A stretch of 64,000 bases of DNA from Methylobacterium sp. J-078 (GCF_022829285.1 NZ_JAKSYI010000120.1:124001-188000); one strand, 5' to 3'; shown: positions 40,423 through 51,785, counted from the stretch's first letter. The notes: generated by a model not told the origin, from the sequence alone. A program made the numbers and translations.

Positions 40423-41711
40423 GCGCGGCGCTCGGCCGTTTCGTCTGCGGCGTTCAGGGGGGCGGCCTCCGGCAGCCGCACGGTGGCGGCAGCCTGGGCG
40501 GCGAGGCCCTCGGCGCGGCCGACGAAGCCGAGCTTCTCGGTGGTGGTCGCCTTGATCGAGACGGAGCTCAAGGGCACGCCCGCGATCTCGGCGATGCGGG
40601 CACGGATCGCCTCCCGATGGGCACCGATCCGGGGCGCTTCGGCCAGGACCGTGATGTCGAGGTGGTCGATCTTGCCGCCGCGCGCCCGCACCAGCTCCAC
40701 CGCGTGCGCCAGGAAGCGATCGGACGAGGCACCGCGCCACTGCTCGTCGCTCGGCGGGAAGTGCGTGCCGATATCGCCGTCCGCGATCGCGCCGAGGAGC
40801 GCGTCGGTGAGGGCGTGCAGGGCCACGTCGCCGTCCGAATGGGCGAGCACGCCTCGGTCGGCGGGGATCTTCACGCCGCCGAGCCAGACATGGTCGCCTT
40901 CCGTGAAGGCGTGGACGTCGAAGCCGGTGCCGAGGCGGGTGACGTAGGTGGTCATGGAACGGGCCTCGCTTAGGGCGTCGTGGGTTTGGCCGGAGAAGCC
41001 GCGATCGGCCTCGATCAGGTCGGCCGGCTGGGTGATCTTGCGGTTGCGCGGGTCGCCCTCGAAGACGACGACGGCGAGGCCCGCCCATTCGGCGAGCGCC
41101 CCGTCGTCGGTGAAGGCGTGGAGATCGGCCTCCGCCGCCCAGCGGTGGGCGTCGCGCAAGGGGGCGTAGGCGAAGGACTGGGGTGTCTGCACGGCGCGGA
41201 GATGCTCGCGCGGCGGCGTCTCGCGGACGCGGCCGGTGCCGTCGCCGAGATCCTCCACCACCTTGATGGTGTCGGTGACGGCGATGCCCGGCACGGCGGC
41301 GCCGTGGTCGCGTCCGGCCACCAGGGCGCGCTCGATCAGCGCGCGGTCCACGTGCGGGCGGGCGGCATCGTGGACGAGGACGAGGTCTGGCGCATCCGCG
41401 CCGTCCAGGGCCTCGAGGCCGGCGCGGACCGATTGCTGCCGTGTGGCCCCGCCGGGGACCGGCTCGGCGAGCTTGTCCCGGGTCGCGGCGTCGAGGTCGT
41501 CGAGGCAGGCGCGGTAGAAGTCGACGGCGTCCGGCGCGATCACGGGCTGGATGCGGGCGATGCCCGGATGGGCGGCCAAGGCCGCCAACGTCCGGGTCAG
41601 CACGGCCTGGCCGCCGACACGGCGGTACTGCTTCGGGGTGTCGCCGCCGATGCGGATGCCACGGCCGGCCGCGACAACCACCGCTGCGGCATTCCACGCG
41701 GTGCCGGACAT
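40419..41711 (-). CDS. ispDF: Bifunctional IspD/IspF isoprenoid enzyme
   Basis: Fusion enzyme of the MEP pathway, 430 residues. Residues ~1-235 are IspD, MEP cytidylyltransferase, with AAGRGIRIGGDTPKQY nucleotide loop, LVHDAARP and VTDTIKVV. Residues ~253-430 are IspF, MECDP synthase, with GTGFDVHAF (metal ligands Asp and His), HSDGDVALHALTDALLGA, GDIGTHFPPSDEQW and a KATTTEKLGFVGR ending. The fusion is typical of alphaproteobacteria. It makes isoprenoid precursors for quinones, hopanoids and carotenoids. It is divergent from dusB (184 bases apart) and coupled to pncC. Confidence 0.96.
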   Translation of the reverse strand: MSGTAWNAAAVVVAAGRGIRIGGDTPKQYRRVGGQAVLTRTLAALAAHPGIARIQPVIAPDAVDFYRACLDDLDAATRDKLAEPVPGGATRQQSVRAGLEALDGADAPDLVLVHDAARPHVDRALIERALVAGRDHGAAVPGIAVTDTIKVVEDLGDGTGRVRETPPREHLRAVQTPQSFAYAPLRDAHRWAAEADLHAFTDDGALAEWAGLAVVVFEGDPRNRKITQPADLIEADRGFSGQTHDALSEARSMTTYVTRLGTGFDVHAFTEGDHVWLGGVKIPADRGVLAHSDGDVALHALTDALLGAIADGDIGTHFPPSDEQWRGASSDRFLAHAVELVRARGGKIDHLDITVLAEAPRIGAHREAIRARIAEIAGVPLSSVSIKATTTEKLGFVGRAEGLAAQAAATVRLPEAAPLNAADETAERRA

Positions 41712-41895
41712 GCGTATGCTCCCGCGCTTCGGGTGTTATGAGGAACCCCGGCACGTCGAGCCCCCGCGCGTTCGCGATGCGAAGGCTCCGGCGACCCGCC
41801 AATGGGGCGGTCTGTCGTTTAAGCGCGGGAGAAGCTGAAATCAAATCTTCGGAATCGCTTGCGCGGCGGGCCGATTTGTCTATTTGTTGAGCACA

Positions 41896-42945
41896 ATGAG
41901 CGCTGATGATTATTTGAGCTTTCTCCGGCTGGCGGGGGCCGCCGGAGTCTCGGCGACGACCGATGGCGGTCGGCCGGTGCCGGTACTGCTGGCGCCGCTC
42001 TCCGGCGTCACCGACCTGCATGTCCGGCGCATCGCGCGCCGCCTCGGGGCGAGCGCGGTCGTCTCCGAGATGGTGGCCGCCGCCGAGCTGGCGCGCGGCG
42101 ACCAGGAGGCGCGGCTCCGCGCCGAGGGCAGCGGCGTCGATCCCCATATCGTCCAACTCGCCGGTTGCGCGCCCGAGCCGATGGCCGAGGCCGCGCGCAT
42201 CGCCGAGGCGAATGGCGCCGACGTGATCGACATTAACATGGGTTGCCCGGCCAAGGTCGTCACCGGCGTGGCCTCGGGCTCGGCCCTGATGCGCGACCTC
42301 GAAGGTGCGACCCGCATCCTCGCGGCGGTGCGCGGCGCGGTCCGCGTGCCCGTCACGGTGAAGATGCGCCTCGGCTGGGACCACGCGACCCTCAACGCGC
42401 CCCAGCTGGCGCGCCGGGCCGAAGGGCTCGGGCTGAATGCCGTGACGGTTCATGGGCGGACCCGGCAGCAATTCTACAAGGACAGGGCCGACTGGGGCGC
42501 GATCCGCGCCGTGGTCGAGGCGGTGGCGATCCCCGTCATCGCCAACGGCGACATCGCCACGCTGGCCGAGGCGCGGACGTGCCTCGCGCGCTCGGGCGCC
42601 GCCGGCCTGATGGTGGGGCGGGCGGCGGTGGGCCGGCCCTGGGTCGTCGGCGCCCTGGCGGCCGGCCTCGCCGGGCGCCCCGCACCCGTGCTCTCGGGCG
42701 CCGAGATGGCCGCCCTGGCGGTGGAGCACTACCAGGGCCTGCTCGCCCTCTACGGCCTGCGCATGGGCGTGCGCCACGCCCGCAAGCATCTGGCGGCCTA
42801 TGCGGAGGCCGGCGGCGGCCTCAATCCGGAGGCGCGGATGCGGCTCCTCACCACCACCGACCCGGCGACCGCCACCGCGCTCCTGGCGCGCGCCTTCACG
42901 GGCGGTCGCGACGGGGCCGTCGAAGCGATCGGGGAAGCCGCATGA
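41896..42945 (+). CDS. dusB: tRNA dihydrouridine synthase DusB (NifR3)
   Basis: FMN enzyme that reduces uridine to dihydrouridine in tRNA. The 349-residue TIM-barrel shows [30 protein letters not shown] with the catalytic Cys, [25 protein letters not shown] and [13 protein letters not shown]. In alphaproteobacteria dusB (nifR3) heads the ntrBC operon, as here; the ATG of ntrB overlaps its stop by ATGA. ATG 41896 is used; a TTG four codons before is also possible. The 5' region is AT-richer than average. Confidence 0.95.
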   Translation: MSADDYLSFLRLAGAAGVSATTDGGRPVPVLLAPLSGVTDLHVRRIARRLGASAVVSEMVAAAELARGDQEARLRAEGSGVDPHIVQLAGCAPEPMAEAARIAEANGADVIDINMGCPAKVVTGVASGSALMRDLEGATRILAAVRGAVRVPVTVKMRLGWDHATLNAPQLARRAEGLGLNAVTVHGRTRQQFYKDRADWGAIRAVVEAVAIPVIANGDIATLAEARTCLARSGAAGLMVGRAAVGRPWVVGALAAGLAGRPAPVLSGAEMAALAVEHYQGLLALYGLRMGVRHARKHLAAYAEAGGGLNPEARMRLLTTTDPATATALLARAFTGGRDGAVEAIGEAA

Positions 42946-44096
42946 GCTCGGGCAAGCCGATACCGGGCCGGAGCGGGGGCGCGCGCAGCGATGCCGCTCC
43001 CACCAGCGAGGCGGTGATCAACGCGCTGCCGCTGCCGGTGCTGACGGTGGGGGCGAACGACCACATTCTCCACGTCAACCACGCGGGCGAGACGTTCTTC
43101 GATCATTCCGCCCGGCTGATGCAGCGGCGGCGCCTCTCGGACATCATTCCCTTCGCCTCGCCGATCATCGCCCTGGTGGCGGAGGTGCGCCGGCGCCGGG
43201 CCAGCGTCAGCGAGTACGGGGTCGAGCTGGTGCAGCCGCGCTCGGGTCTCGAGCGCAGCGTCGACGTGTTCGCGACGCCGCTGGGCGACGACGAGGACGC
43301 CGTGGTGCTGATGCTCCAGGAGCGCACCATCGCCGACAAGATGAACCGCCAGCTCACCCACCGGGGCGCGGCCCGCTCCATGGTGGCCCTGGGCGCCATG
43401 TTGGCCCACGAGATCAAGAACCCGCTCGCCGGCATCCGGGGGGCGGCCCAGCTCCTCGAGCAGTCCGGCAACGAGGAGGACCGCCTCCTGACCCGGCTGA
43501 TCTGCGACGAATCCGACCGGATCGTGCGCATCGTCGAGCGCATGGAGCTGTTCGGCGACGAGCGTCCGGTGGAGCGCGGCTCGGTCAACGTGCACGGCGT
43601 GCTCGATCAGGTGAAGCGCTCGGCGCAGTCGGGCTTCGCCCGACACATCCGCTTCGTGGAGACCTACGACCCCTCGCTGCCGCCGGTACTCGGCAACCGC
43701 GACCAGCTCGTGCAGGTCATCCTCAACCTCGTGAAGAACGCCTCGGAAGCCATCGGGGCCGACGCGGTGGACGGCGAGATCACCCTGTCGACGGCCTTCC
43801 GCACCGGCCTGCGCCTGCAGGTGCCGGGCTCGCGCGAGCGCGTCAGCCTGCCGATCGAGGTGGCGGTGCGCGACAACGGCCCGGGCGTCTCGGCGGACCT
43901 GCTGCCCGACCTGTTCGACCCCTTCGTCACCACGAAGGCGCAAGGGTCCGGCCTCGGACTTGCATTGGTGGCCAAGATCATCGGCGATCACGGCGGGATC
44001 GTCGAGTGCGATCCGGTCCCGCGCCGGACCACCTTCCGCCTTCTTCTCCCCATGTCGAGCGCCCGAGACGGGCGCGAATCGTCCGCGGAGCTGTAG
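42942..44096 (+). CDS. ntrB: Nitrogen regulation sensor kinase NtrB (NRII)
   Basis: Cytoplasmic histidine kinase/phosphatase that controls NtrC in response to PII-family proteins. It is 384 residues. An N-terminal PAS-like domain ([20 protein letters not shown]) leads to the H-box [12 protein letters not shown] with His156 as phospho-acceptor, then an ATPase domain with N-box [16 protein letters not shown]1 box VRDNGPGVS and G2 region [18 protein letters not shown]. No membrane segment. It is coupled to dusB upstream and starts ntrC nine bases downstream. Confidence 0.95.
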   Translation: MSSGKPIPGRSGGARSDAAPTSEAVINALPLPVLTVGANDHILHVNHAGETFFDHSARLMQRRRLSDIIPFASPIIALVAEVRRRRASVSEYGVELVQPRSGLERSVDVFATPLGDDEDAVVLMLQERTIADKMNRQLTHRGAARSMVALGAMLAHEIKNPLAGIRGAAQLLEQSGNEEDRLLTRLICDESDRIVRIVERMELFGDERPVERGSVNVHGVLDQVKRSAQSGFARHIRFVETYDPSLPPVLGNRDQLVQVILNLVKNASEAIGADAVDGEITLSTAFRTGLRLQVPGSRERVSLPIEVAVRDNGPGVSADLLPDLFDPFVTTKAQGSGLGLALVAKIIGDHGGIVECDPVPRRTTFRLLLPMSSARDGRESSAEL

Positions 44097-44105
44097 AGTC
44101 GCGTC

Positions 44106-45565
<1,460 letters not shown>

Positions 45566-45569
<4 letters not shown>

Positions 45570-46249
45570 CCCCGCGCGCGCCGGCCGGACCGGGGGCGAG
45601 GCGCCCTGCGCTGTTCCACTTCAGCGAGGATCCTGACATCCGGGTCTTCGTCCCGCGCCCCGTTCGGGTCGGCATCGACCGCGGTGCGGCGCGCGCCTGG
45701 CTGAATGGCCCTCTGGTCTGGGCCATCGATGCACCCCACAGCCTGCTCTACCTCTTTCCGCGCGACTGTCCCCGGATCGTGATCTGGCCCACCGCCGAGA
45801 CGACGCCGGAGGACCGGCAGGCCTGGTTCGGCGACGTCACGGGCCGCGCCGTCGCGTATGTCGAGGCGGCCTGGGCGGAGCGGATCGCGGGCGGGACGAT
45901 CCACCGCTATCGGATGCCGCCCGGGACCTTCGAGCCCGCCGGCGATCCGGGCGCCGGGGTCTCGCGCCACGCGATCGTCCCGGAGCGCCGCGACACGATC
46001 CGGAATCTGCCCGCCGCGATGGCGGCGGCGGGCCTGGAACTGCGCATCCTGCCGCGCCTCACGCCCCTGGCCCCGGTCTGGACCTCCACCCTGCATGCCA
46101 GCGGCATCCGCCTCAGGAATGCGCAGGACTGGGTGACGCCGGAGGGCGGGCCGCCGCGACCGATCCGGAGCGACCGTCCGGGATGCGGTGACGATCGGGC
46201 GCCCGGGACGGAGGAACGCGCCGCCGTCCGCTTCCCCGCGCGGGGGTGA
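45566..46249 (+). CDS. DUF6886-family protein
   Basis: A 227-residue protein starting at GTG 45566, overlapping the ntrC stop. The conserved first half ([48 protein letters not shown]) matches what I recall of DUF6886, and [11 protein letters not shown] follows. The Cys in PRDCPR is conserved in my memory of the family. No known function; the fold may be related to enzymes acting on small ADP-ribose-like or RNA substrates, but this is guesswork. A start inside the first 12 codons would skip a Pro/Arg-rich head and may be the true one. Codon use looks like its neighbours. Confidence 0.7.
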
Positions 46250-46268
46250 GACAAGCGAAATTCGGACT

Positions 46269-46305
46269 GACACGTCATCCGCTCGACCAAAGCGGATGAC
46301 GTGTC
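46269..46305. repeat. Perfect 15-bp inverted repeat
   Basis: Arm 46269-46283 pairs perfectly with 46291-46305 around a 7-base loop. It lies 20 bases after the DUF6886 stop, in the convergent gap between DUF6886 and the chemoreceptor. No T-run on either side, so it is a palindromic element or a T-less bidirectional hairpin. Confidence 0.85.
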
Positions 46306-46334
46306 GGCAAGCCCGCGTGGCGCTTGATCCAAGC

Positions 46335-46397
46335 CCAGATCCGCCATCCCTTCCGGCGATCCCCCAGGGATCGCCGGAAGGGATCGGCCGGATCTGG
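46335..46397. repeat. Long inverted repeat with 18-bp perfect stem
   Basis: Inner arms 46346-46363 and 46367-46384 are perfect 18-base complements around a 3-base loop. Outer arms 46335-46343 and 46389-46397 add 9 more pairs beyond a small internal loop, so 27 of the bases on each side pair. It lies 29 bases from the previous inverted repeat and 48 before the chemoreceptor stop. Confidence 0.87.
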
Positions 46398-46444
46398 TAT
46401 GCCGCGTCGAGTCGGTCCCGTCCCCAGGGGCTGCCGGGTCGAGG

Positions 46445-48121
46445 TCAGGCCGCTCGAACGGTTGCGAGAAAGCGCGTCACCTCGGCCCCGAGGTGCTCGG
46501 ACTGCCGCGAGAGTTCGGAGGCCGCGGACAGGACTTGGCTGGCGGCGGCCCCCGTCTCCTCCGAGGCCTGCGCCACGGCCGCGATGTTGTGGGTGACCTC
46601 GCTGGTGCCCGCGGACGCCTGAGCGACGTTGCGCACGATCTCCTGGGTCGCCGCACCCTGTTCCTCCACCGCAGCGGCGATCGATGTGGCCACCCCGTTG
46701 ATCTCGCGGATGCGCGTGGTGATCGATCCGATGGCCGCCACCGCCTGCCCGGTCACCCCCTGGATCTGGCCTATCTGCGTGCCGATCTCGTCGGTTGCCC
46801 GCGCCGTCTGCGCGGCCAGTTCCTTGACCTCGGTGGCCACCACAGCGAAGCCCCGGCCCGCATCGCCAGCCCGTGCCGCTTCGATGGTGGCGTTGAGCGC
46901 GAGCAGGTTGGTCTGGCTGGCGATGTTCGCGATCAACCCGACCATATCGCCGATGCGCGCCGAGGCCTGGCTCAAGGCCTGGACCAGATTCATGGTCTGG
47001 TCCGCCTCCCCAACGGCCAGGCGGGCGAGGTCGGAGGAGCCGGACACCTGACGCCCGATCTCTTGGACCGAGGTTCCGAGTTCCTCGGCCGCGGCGGCCA
47101 CGGTGTGGACATTCGTCGAGGCTTGTTCGGCGGCGGCGGCGACGCTCACCGACTGGTTCGCGGTTTCGGCCGCCGTGCCCGTCATCGTTTGCGCGGTCGC
47201 CTGCAGTTCCGTCGCCGAGGAGGACACTGCGCCGACGATGCCGCCGACCGCCTGCTCGAAGGCATCGGCCATCTGACGCATCCCGGCCTTGCGCTGCTCC
47301 TCGGCGGAGGCGCGCGCCAGCACGGTCTCTTCCTCCAGGGCGCGCGACCGCAGGAGGTTGTCTCGGAAGACCCGTACGGCGGCGGACATGGAGCCGATCT
47401 CGTCGAGACGCTGAGCGTAGGGAACCTCGGCCTGGGCCTCTCCGTCCGCCAGACGACGCATCCGCTCGGTCATGCGGGTGATGGGACGCGAGACACCGAA
47501 GAACGAGTACGCCATCGCACCGAGGGCGAGGAGAATGGCGATGCAGAGGGTCAGCAGCATCGTGCGGACGGCGGAGGATTGCTGGTCGCGGATTTCCGAA
47601 CCCGCACTCCTCCCCTGGGAGAGCTTGAGTTCGACGAGCGCGCGGGTCGCATCCGCGACGGCCCGGTAAGGACCGTACATCTCGCCGTTGAGATGAAGGA
47701 TGGACGCATCTCGGTCCCCGAACGGCATGTCCCGCAGGGATTTCCAGGTTGGCTTGAGAAGCTCGTTCTTCGTCACGAGGTCGGCGTAGAGCTTCTTCTC
47801 GTCATCCGTCTTGATGAACGCCTTGAATGCTTCGATCTTGGCATTCCGGTCGCGGATGAATTCCTCAACCTTGGCAAGCGTTTCGGCCCGCACGCTCTCC
47901 GTCGTCGCGGCCGCGTAGCGGAACTGCCAGAGCCGCCCACGGGTGACGAGGACGTTGATGGCGTTGGCCTCGTTCATTGAGGGAATTGTCGTATCGAGCA
48001 ATTCTCCGGTCTTGTGGGAGATTGTGTCGAGCTTCATCAAGCCGACCGTACCTTGCGCCAGCGACAACACGAGAAGTGTCGCGAACGATCCTGCAAGCGC
48101 AGTTCTAATGCTAATCTTCAT
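46445..48121 (-). CDS. Methyl-accepting chemotaxis protein with 4HB ligand domain
   Basis: A 558-residue chemoreceptor: N-terminal transmembrane anchor ([21 protein letters not shown]), a periplasmic four-helix-bundle sensor to about residue 185, a second transmembrane helix ([23 protein letters not shown]), a HAMP domain ([20 protein letters not shown]), and the long coiled-coil signalling domain with its conserved tip [40 protein letters not shown] (here MVGLIANI). It has no C-terminal NWETF-like pentapeptide, so adaptation is assisted if at all by others. Ligand unknown. No che genes nearby. Confidence 0.93.
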   Translation of the reverse strand: MKISIRTALAGSFATLLVLSLAQGTVGLMKLDTISHKTGELLDTTIPSMNEANAINVLVTRGRLWQFRYAAATTESVRAETLAKVEEFIRDRNAKIEAFKAFIKTDDEKKLYADLVTKNELLKPTWKSLRDMPFGDRDASILHLNGEMYGPYRAVADATRALVELKLSQGRSAGSEIRDQQSSAVRTMLLTLCIAILLALGAMAYSFFGVSRPITRMTERMRRLADGEAQAEVPYAQRLDEIGSMSAAVRVFRDNLLRSRALEEETVLARASAEEQRKAGMRQMADAFEQAVGGIVGAVSSSATELQATAQTMTGTAAETANQSVSVAAAAEQASTNVHTVAAAAEELGTSVQEIGRQVSGSSDLARLAVGEADQTMNLVQALSQASARIGDMVGLIANIASQTNLLALNATIEAARAGDAGRGFAVVATEVKELAAQTARATDEIGTQIGQIQGVTGQAVAAIGSITTRIREINGVATSIAAAVEEQGAATQEIVRNVAQASAGTSEVTHNIAAVAQASEETGAAASQVLSAASELSRQSEHLGAEVTRFLATVRAA

Positions 48122-48514
48122 CGTCCGTGCCCGATATTATGATCAGGCTAAAATGTTCGTATTTTACTAAATGATTATTAATGACATTATGGAAATATAG
48201 ATCATGCTATTTGATGGATGTTCTTACACAGATATCTAAGAATAAATCGACGGCATTATCGTTCGTCGGTCGGTGTATTTCTCGTCGCACTCGATGGTGT
48301 TCGGAATATCTGCGCTAGTCCATCGCGAGAATCGCAAATGTCGACAGCGCCTGATTGTTCGGCCGTCCTCGAGAACCTGCATCAGATCGCGGACGACTGT
48401 GCGTCTACCGCCCCGCATGACTGACCCGGGCCGAACCAAGACACGGCAAACCATGGCGCGGCGCAGGAATAAACCTTGGCATCGCGAACGCCTCGCGCGA
48501 GAAGAACACACGCA
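48122..48514. other. AT-rich intergenic region upstream of the chemoreceptor
   Basis: No gene I can support. The first about 130 bases (48130-48260) are strikingly AT-rich for this genome, with clusters such as TATTTTACTAAATG and ATTATTAATGACATTA, partly palindromic. It may be the promoter and upstream-activating area of the chemoreceptor, or a remnant of imported DNA. From 48290 on, GC returns. Short open frames (e.g. 48218-48424) lack a ribosome-binding site and recognisable features. Confidence 0.6.
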
Positions 48515-48544
48515 AAGCGCGGACGGGTCTCCCCGTCCGCGCTT
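48515..48544 (-). terminator. Hairpin terminator of the MFS carrier gene
   Basis: Perfect 13-bp stem (48515-48527 with 48532-48544) and 4-base loop, 25 bases after the stop of the carrier gene on the minus strand. The stem is followed by three T (48514-48516 on the plus strand are A) then GC, so termination may be Rho-independent but weak. Confidence 0.65.
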
Positions 48545-48568
48545 CGGTGCATGCTCTGCGGCGAAGGG

Positions 48569-49843
48569 TCAGGCCAGGGCGGGCTTGCCCACGCGGACCG
48601 GGGCCGTGCTGCCGTCGAGCCAGCGCCGGCGCATGGGTTTGAGCACGAAGTAGGCGAGGATCGCGGTCAGCACGTCGAGGGTGATGATGATCGCGAAGAC
48701 CGGCAGCCAGGAGCCCTGCACGGCGTAGATCCAGGCCGCGATCGGGCCGCCGAACAGCGAGCCGATGCCCTGGGCCATGTAGAGGAAGCCGTAATTCGTG
48801 GTGGCGTGCTTCGTGCCGAAGGTGTCGGTGAGGATCGACGGGAACAGCGAGAAGATCTCGCCCCAGGCAAAGAACACCACGCCGGAGAGGAGCGCGAAGG
48901 CGTAGGCGTTCTCGCGGAAGACGAGGAGCAGGGCGATGGCGACCGCCTCCGCCGCGAAGGCGATGCCCATGGTGTTCTCGCGCCCGATCTTGTCCGAGAC
49001 CCAGCCGAAGAACGGACGGGTCAGGCCGTTGGTGATCCGGTCGAAGGTCAGAGCGAAGGGCAGGGCGACGAAGCCGAAGATGATCGCGTCGGCGACCCCG
49101 AAATCGCGGGCGAAGGAGGCGAAGTTGGCCACCACCATCAGACCGCCCGTCGACATCATGGTCATCATGACGAACATCAGCCAGAACAGCGGAGTCCGCA
49201 GCATCGCCTTCGGGGCCGTGTCGTGCACGCAGGTCGAGAGGTTGACGGCCGGTGCCGGCAGCACCTCGCCGGCGCGGGGCGCGCGCAGGCCGAGGGCCGC
49301 CAAGGCACCGATCGCGCCGAGCACGATGCCGAACACCGTCAGCGTGTGGCGGTAGCCGGAGGCCGCGAGCATGTCGCTGATGGGGAAGGTGCTCAGCATG
49401 GCGCCCATGCCGTAGCCGGCGGCGACCACGCCCACGGCGAAGCCGCGCCGGTCGGGAAACCACTTCACCATCAGGCCCACGATGCCGACATAGACGATGC
49501 CGGTGCCGAGGCCGCAGAACAGGCCGTAGGTGGCGTAGACGCCGATGAGCGTGTCGACCCGGGCCGCCAGCACCCAGCCGAGGCCCGAGAGAGCGGCGCC
49601 CAGCGCGATCATCAGCTTGGGGCTGAACCGGTCGATCAGGTAGCCCTGCACCGGCGAGAAGAAGGTCTGCAGGACGATCAGGATCGTGAAGGTCCACTGG
49701 ATCTGCGGGAGCGTCGCGCCGGTCGTGGCGATGAGCGGCTTGGTGAAGAGGGTCCAGACGTATTGCGGACTGGAGATCGCCATCATGGCGATCAGGCCGA
49801 GACCGAGCTGCAGCCAGCGCTGGCGTGAGAGAGTCGTATCCAT
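48569..49843 (-). CDS. MFS transporter, oxalate/formate antiporter (OFA) type
   Basis: A 424-residue major-facilitator protein with 12 hydrophobic segments and the OFA-family profile: N-terminal AMMAISSPQYVWTLFTKPL, motif LIDRFSPKLMIALG, AGYGMGAMLSTFPI, then RPFFGWVSDKIGREN and MAQGIGSLFGGPIAAW. OxlT-like members exchange oxalate for formate; others take up other carboxylates. ATG 49843 has an AAGGAG site; the in-frame upstream ATG (49870) lies outside. It is on the same strand as, and just after, the oxamate-hydrolase-like gene. Context makes oxalate or oxamate a reasonable substrate. Confidence 0.85.
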   Translation of the reverse strand: MDTTLSRQRWLQLGLGLIAMMAISSPQYVWTLFTKPLIATTGATLPQIQWTFTILIVLQTFFSPVQGYLIDRFSPKLMIALGAALSGLGWVLAARVDTLIGVYATYGLFCGLGTGIVYVGIVGLMVKWFPDRRGFAVGVVAAGYGMGAMLSTFPISDMLAASGYRHTLTVFGIVLGAIGALAALGLRAPRAGEVLPAPAVNLSTCVHDTAPKAMLRTPLFWLMFVMMTMMSTGGLMVVANFASFARDFGVADAIIFGFVALPFALTFDRITNGLTRPFFGWVSDKIGRENTMGIAFAAEAVAIALLLVFRENAYAFALLSGVVFFAWGEIFSLFPSILTDTFGTKHATTNYGFLYMAQGIGSLFGGPIAAWIYAVQGSWLPVFAIIITLDVLTAILAYFVLKPMRRRWLDGSTAPVRVGKPALA

Positions 49844-49941
49844 TATTCGCTCCTTGCGATGAGCATGCATCGCAAGGATGATGCCAAGTCATTGTTCCGT
49901 TTGGCTTTCCGGTGCAACCCGACCGTGAAGACGAGCGGACG

Positions 49942-51540
49942 TTACAGCCCCTCCGAACCGCCGTCGGATCTCGGGTCGTGCACCGCCGCGACCGAGCCGT
50001 TGCTTGGGTGACGCACCAGCATGCCGGCATGGCCGAGGGAGTCGATGTAGGCGCCACCGAGTTCCTCGATCTCGTGGCCGAGCTTGCGCAGTTCGGCGAT
50101 GCAGGCGGGGTCGAAGCGGTCCTCCACCTTCACGGTGAGGGATTCGGCGCCCCAGGTCCGACCGTAGAGGAGGCGCGGGGCGTCGACGGCGGCGGCCGGG
50201 CTCATCCCGTAATCGGCGTAGCGGGCGAAGATCTGCGACTGGAACTGCGGCTGCCCGTCGCCGCCCATGCTGCCGTAGGACATCACCCGGCCGTCGTCGA
50301 AGCAGGCGAGCGCCGGGATCAGGGTGTGGAAAGGCCGGCGCCCGGGCTCCAGCGGATTCACCGCCCCTGCGTCGAGGGAGAACGAAGTGCCGCGGTTCTG
50401 CCAGTGGATGCCGGTCTTCGGCAGGACGATTCCGGAGCCGTATTCCCAGTAGATCGACTGGATGTAGGACACCGCGAGGCCGTCGCGGTCGATGGCGCCC
50501 ATCCAGACCGTGTCGCCCTCGCCGGGGTTGCGCAGGGGCAGGCTGGCGGCCCGGCGCATGTCGATCTGCGCCGCCTCGCGGTCCAGGCGCTCCGGCGTCA
50601 GGAAGCTCGCGGGGTCGACCGCCAGCCGGTCGTAGTCGGTGACGATCCGGTCCCGGATCGCGAAGGCGCGCTTCGTCGCCTCGATGAGCCCGTGGTAATG
50701 GGCGGTGGTCTCGGGCCGGGCGATCCGCAGGCGGTCGAAGATGCCGAGGATCAGGAGCGCGGCGATGCCTTGGGTCGGCGGCGGGAAGTTGTAGAGCGTG
50801 GCATCGCGGCGGCGGATCGACAGCGGCGCGCGCTCGCGGGGCGCGTAGGCTTCGAGATCGGCCCGGGTCACCGGTGTTCCGAGCCGGTCGAGGTCGGCGG
50901 CGATCTCGCGGCCGAGATCGCCCTTGTAGAAGTCGTCGAGGCCCGCATAGGCCAGTTGCTCCAGGGTGGCGGCCAGCGCCGGCAGCTTGCGGATCGCGCC
51001 GGCCGCGAAGGGCTTGCCGCCGTCGAGGAAGGTCTCGGCGAAGTGCGGCTGGTCGTGCAGCGTGTCGAGTTCCTTCGGGACGTAGCGCGCCTCCGAGGGC
51101 GAGACCGCTACACCGTCGCGGGCGTGGCGGATCGCGTCGGCGAGCAGGGTGTCCAGGGGCAGGCGGCCGCCGAGGGCCTTGGCGAGGTCGAGGGCGAGGC
51201 GCCAGCCGCCGATGGCCCCCGCCACGGTGAGCGCCGCGTCGGGTCCGCGCGACGGCAGCACCTCGTAGCCCTGCGCCCGGTAGCGCTGGATCGTGGCGTT
51301 CCGGCCGGCTGGACCGCAGGCCTCGATGCCCCGCACCCGCCCGCCGCGCTCGCGCACCAGCCAGAAGCCGTCGCCGCCGATGCCGTTCATGTGCGGGTAG
51401 ACCACCGCAATGGTGGCGGCCATGGCGGTCATCGCCTCGATGGCATTGCCCCCCTGTGCCAGGACGTGCTGCCCGGACTGGGCCGCGAGGCGATGGGGCG
51501 CCGCGACGGCGGCCGAGGCGAAGACGGGCGTGTCTGACAT
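49942..51540 (-). CDS. Gamma-glutamyltransferase-family protein, oxamate amidohydrolase (HpxW)-like
   Basis: A 532-residue Ntn-hydrolase precursor of the gamma-glutamyltransferase family that should cleave itself before Thr344, in GDTVWMGAID. In classic GGTs this place reads Thr-Thr-His-x-Ser; here it is Thr-Val-Trp-Met, and the following IQSIYWEYGSGIVLP and WQNRGTSFSL segments fit the HpxW (oxamate amidohydrolase) branch as I recall it. HpxW turns oxamate into oxalate and ammonia in purine/allantoin use. No signal peptide is seen, also unlike periplasmic GGT. ATG 51540 is the start, with the upstream extension rejected. The OFA carrier gene follows on the same strand, 98 bases on. Confidence 0.82.
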   Translation of the reverse strand: MSDTPVFASAAVAAPHRLAAQSGQHVLAQGGNAIEAMTAMAATIAVVYPHMNGIGGDGFWLVRERGGRVRGIEACGPAGRNATIQRYRAQGYEVLPSRGPDAALTVAGAIGGWRLALDLAKALGGRLPLDTLLADAIRHARDGVAVSPSEARYVPKELDTLHDQPHFAETFLDGGKPFAAGAIRKLPALAATLEQLAYAGLDDFYKGDLGREIAADLDRLGTPVTRADLEAYAPRERAPLSIRRRDATLYNFPPPTQGIAALLILGIFDRLRIARPETTAHYHGLIEATKRAFAIRDRIVTDYDRLAVDPASFLTPERLDREAAQIDMRRAASLPLRNPGEGDTVWMGAIDRDGLAVSYIQSIYWEYGSGIVLPKTGIHWQNRGTSFSLDAGAVNPLEPGRRPFHTLIPALACFDDGRVMSYGSMGGDGQPQFQSQIFARYADYGMSPAAAVDAPRLLYGRTWGAESLTVKVEDRFDPACIAELRKLGHEIEELGGAYIDSLGHAGMLVRHPSNGSVAAVHDPRSDGGSEGL

Positions 51541-51756
51541 GATGAACTCGGTGTGAGGAGAGATCGGAGGATAATGTATTTTCACGGGCCGTCGATCGAC
51601 CCGAGTCGCACGCATCCTGTTGATCGCCGCCGTGTCGGTGGCTCCGGCGCCCCGCCGGGAGGCTCGAATCCCCTGTCGGGAGGCCGGACTCCCCCGCCGG
51701 TAGACCGGAATTCTAAGTGGTTCCTACGCAGCCGCTTGGCCGATTCGTATTAATTT

Positions 51757-51774
51757 CGCCACACTGTTGTGGCG
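51757..51774. other. Small hairpin just upstream of ntrY
   Basis: CGCCACA (51757-51763) pairs with TGTGGCG (51768-51774) around four bases, 12 bases before the preferred ntrY ATG. It could mask the start region or be an operator half-site pair. Nothing else in 51541-51785 is recognisable, though two near-copies of a CGGGAGGC...TCCC motif lie at 51651-51692. Confidence 0.4.
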
Positions 51775-51785
51775 ACGCATCAGCC

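Noticed and set aside
39919-42789. A 956-codon minus-strand frame spanning pncC, ispDF and dusB antisense
   Set aside because: Only its 3' end (39919-40422) is coding, as pncC; the rest is out of frame with ispDF.
48218-48424. A 68-codon open frame in the AT-rich gap before the chemoreceptor
   Set aside because: No ribosome-binding site, odd composition and no recognisable motif.
51641-51700. A stretch with GGCTCGAATCCC that resembles a tRNA T-arm
   Set aside because: No matching acceptor, D or anticodon arms could be drawn around it.
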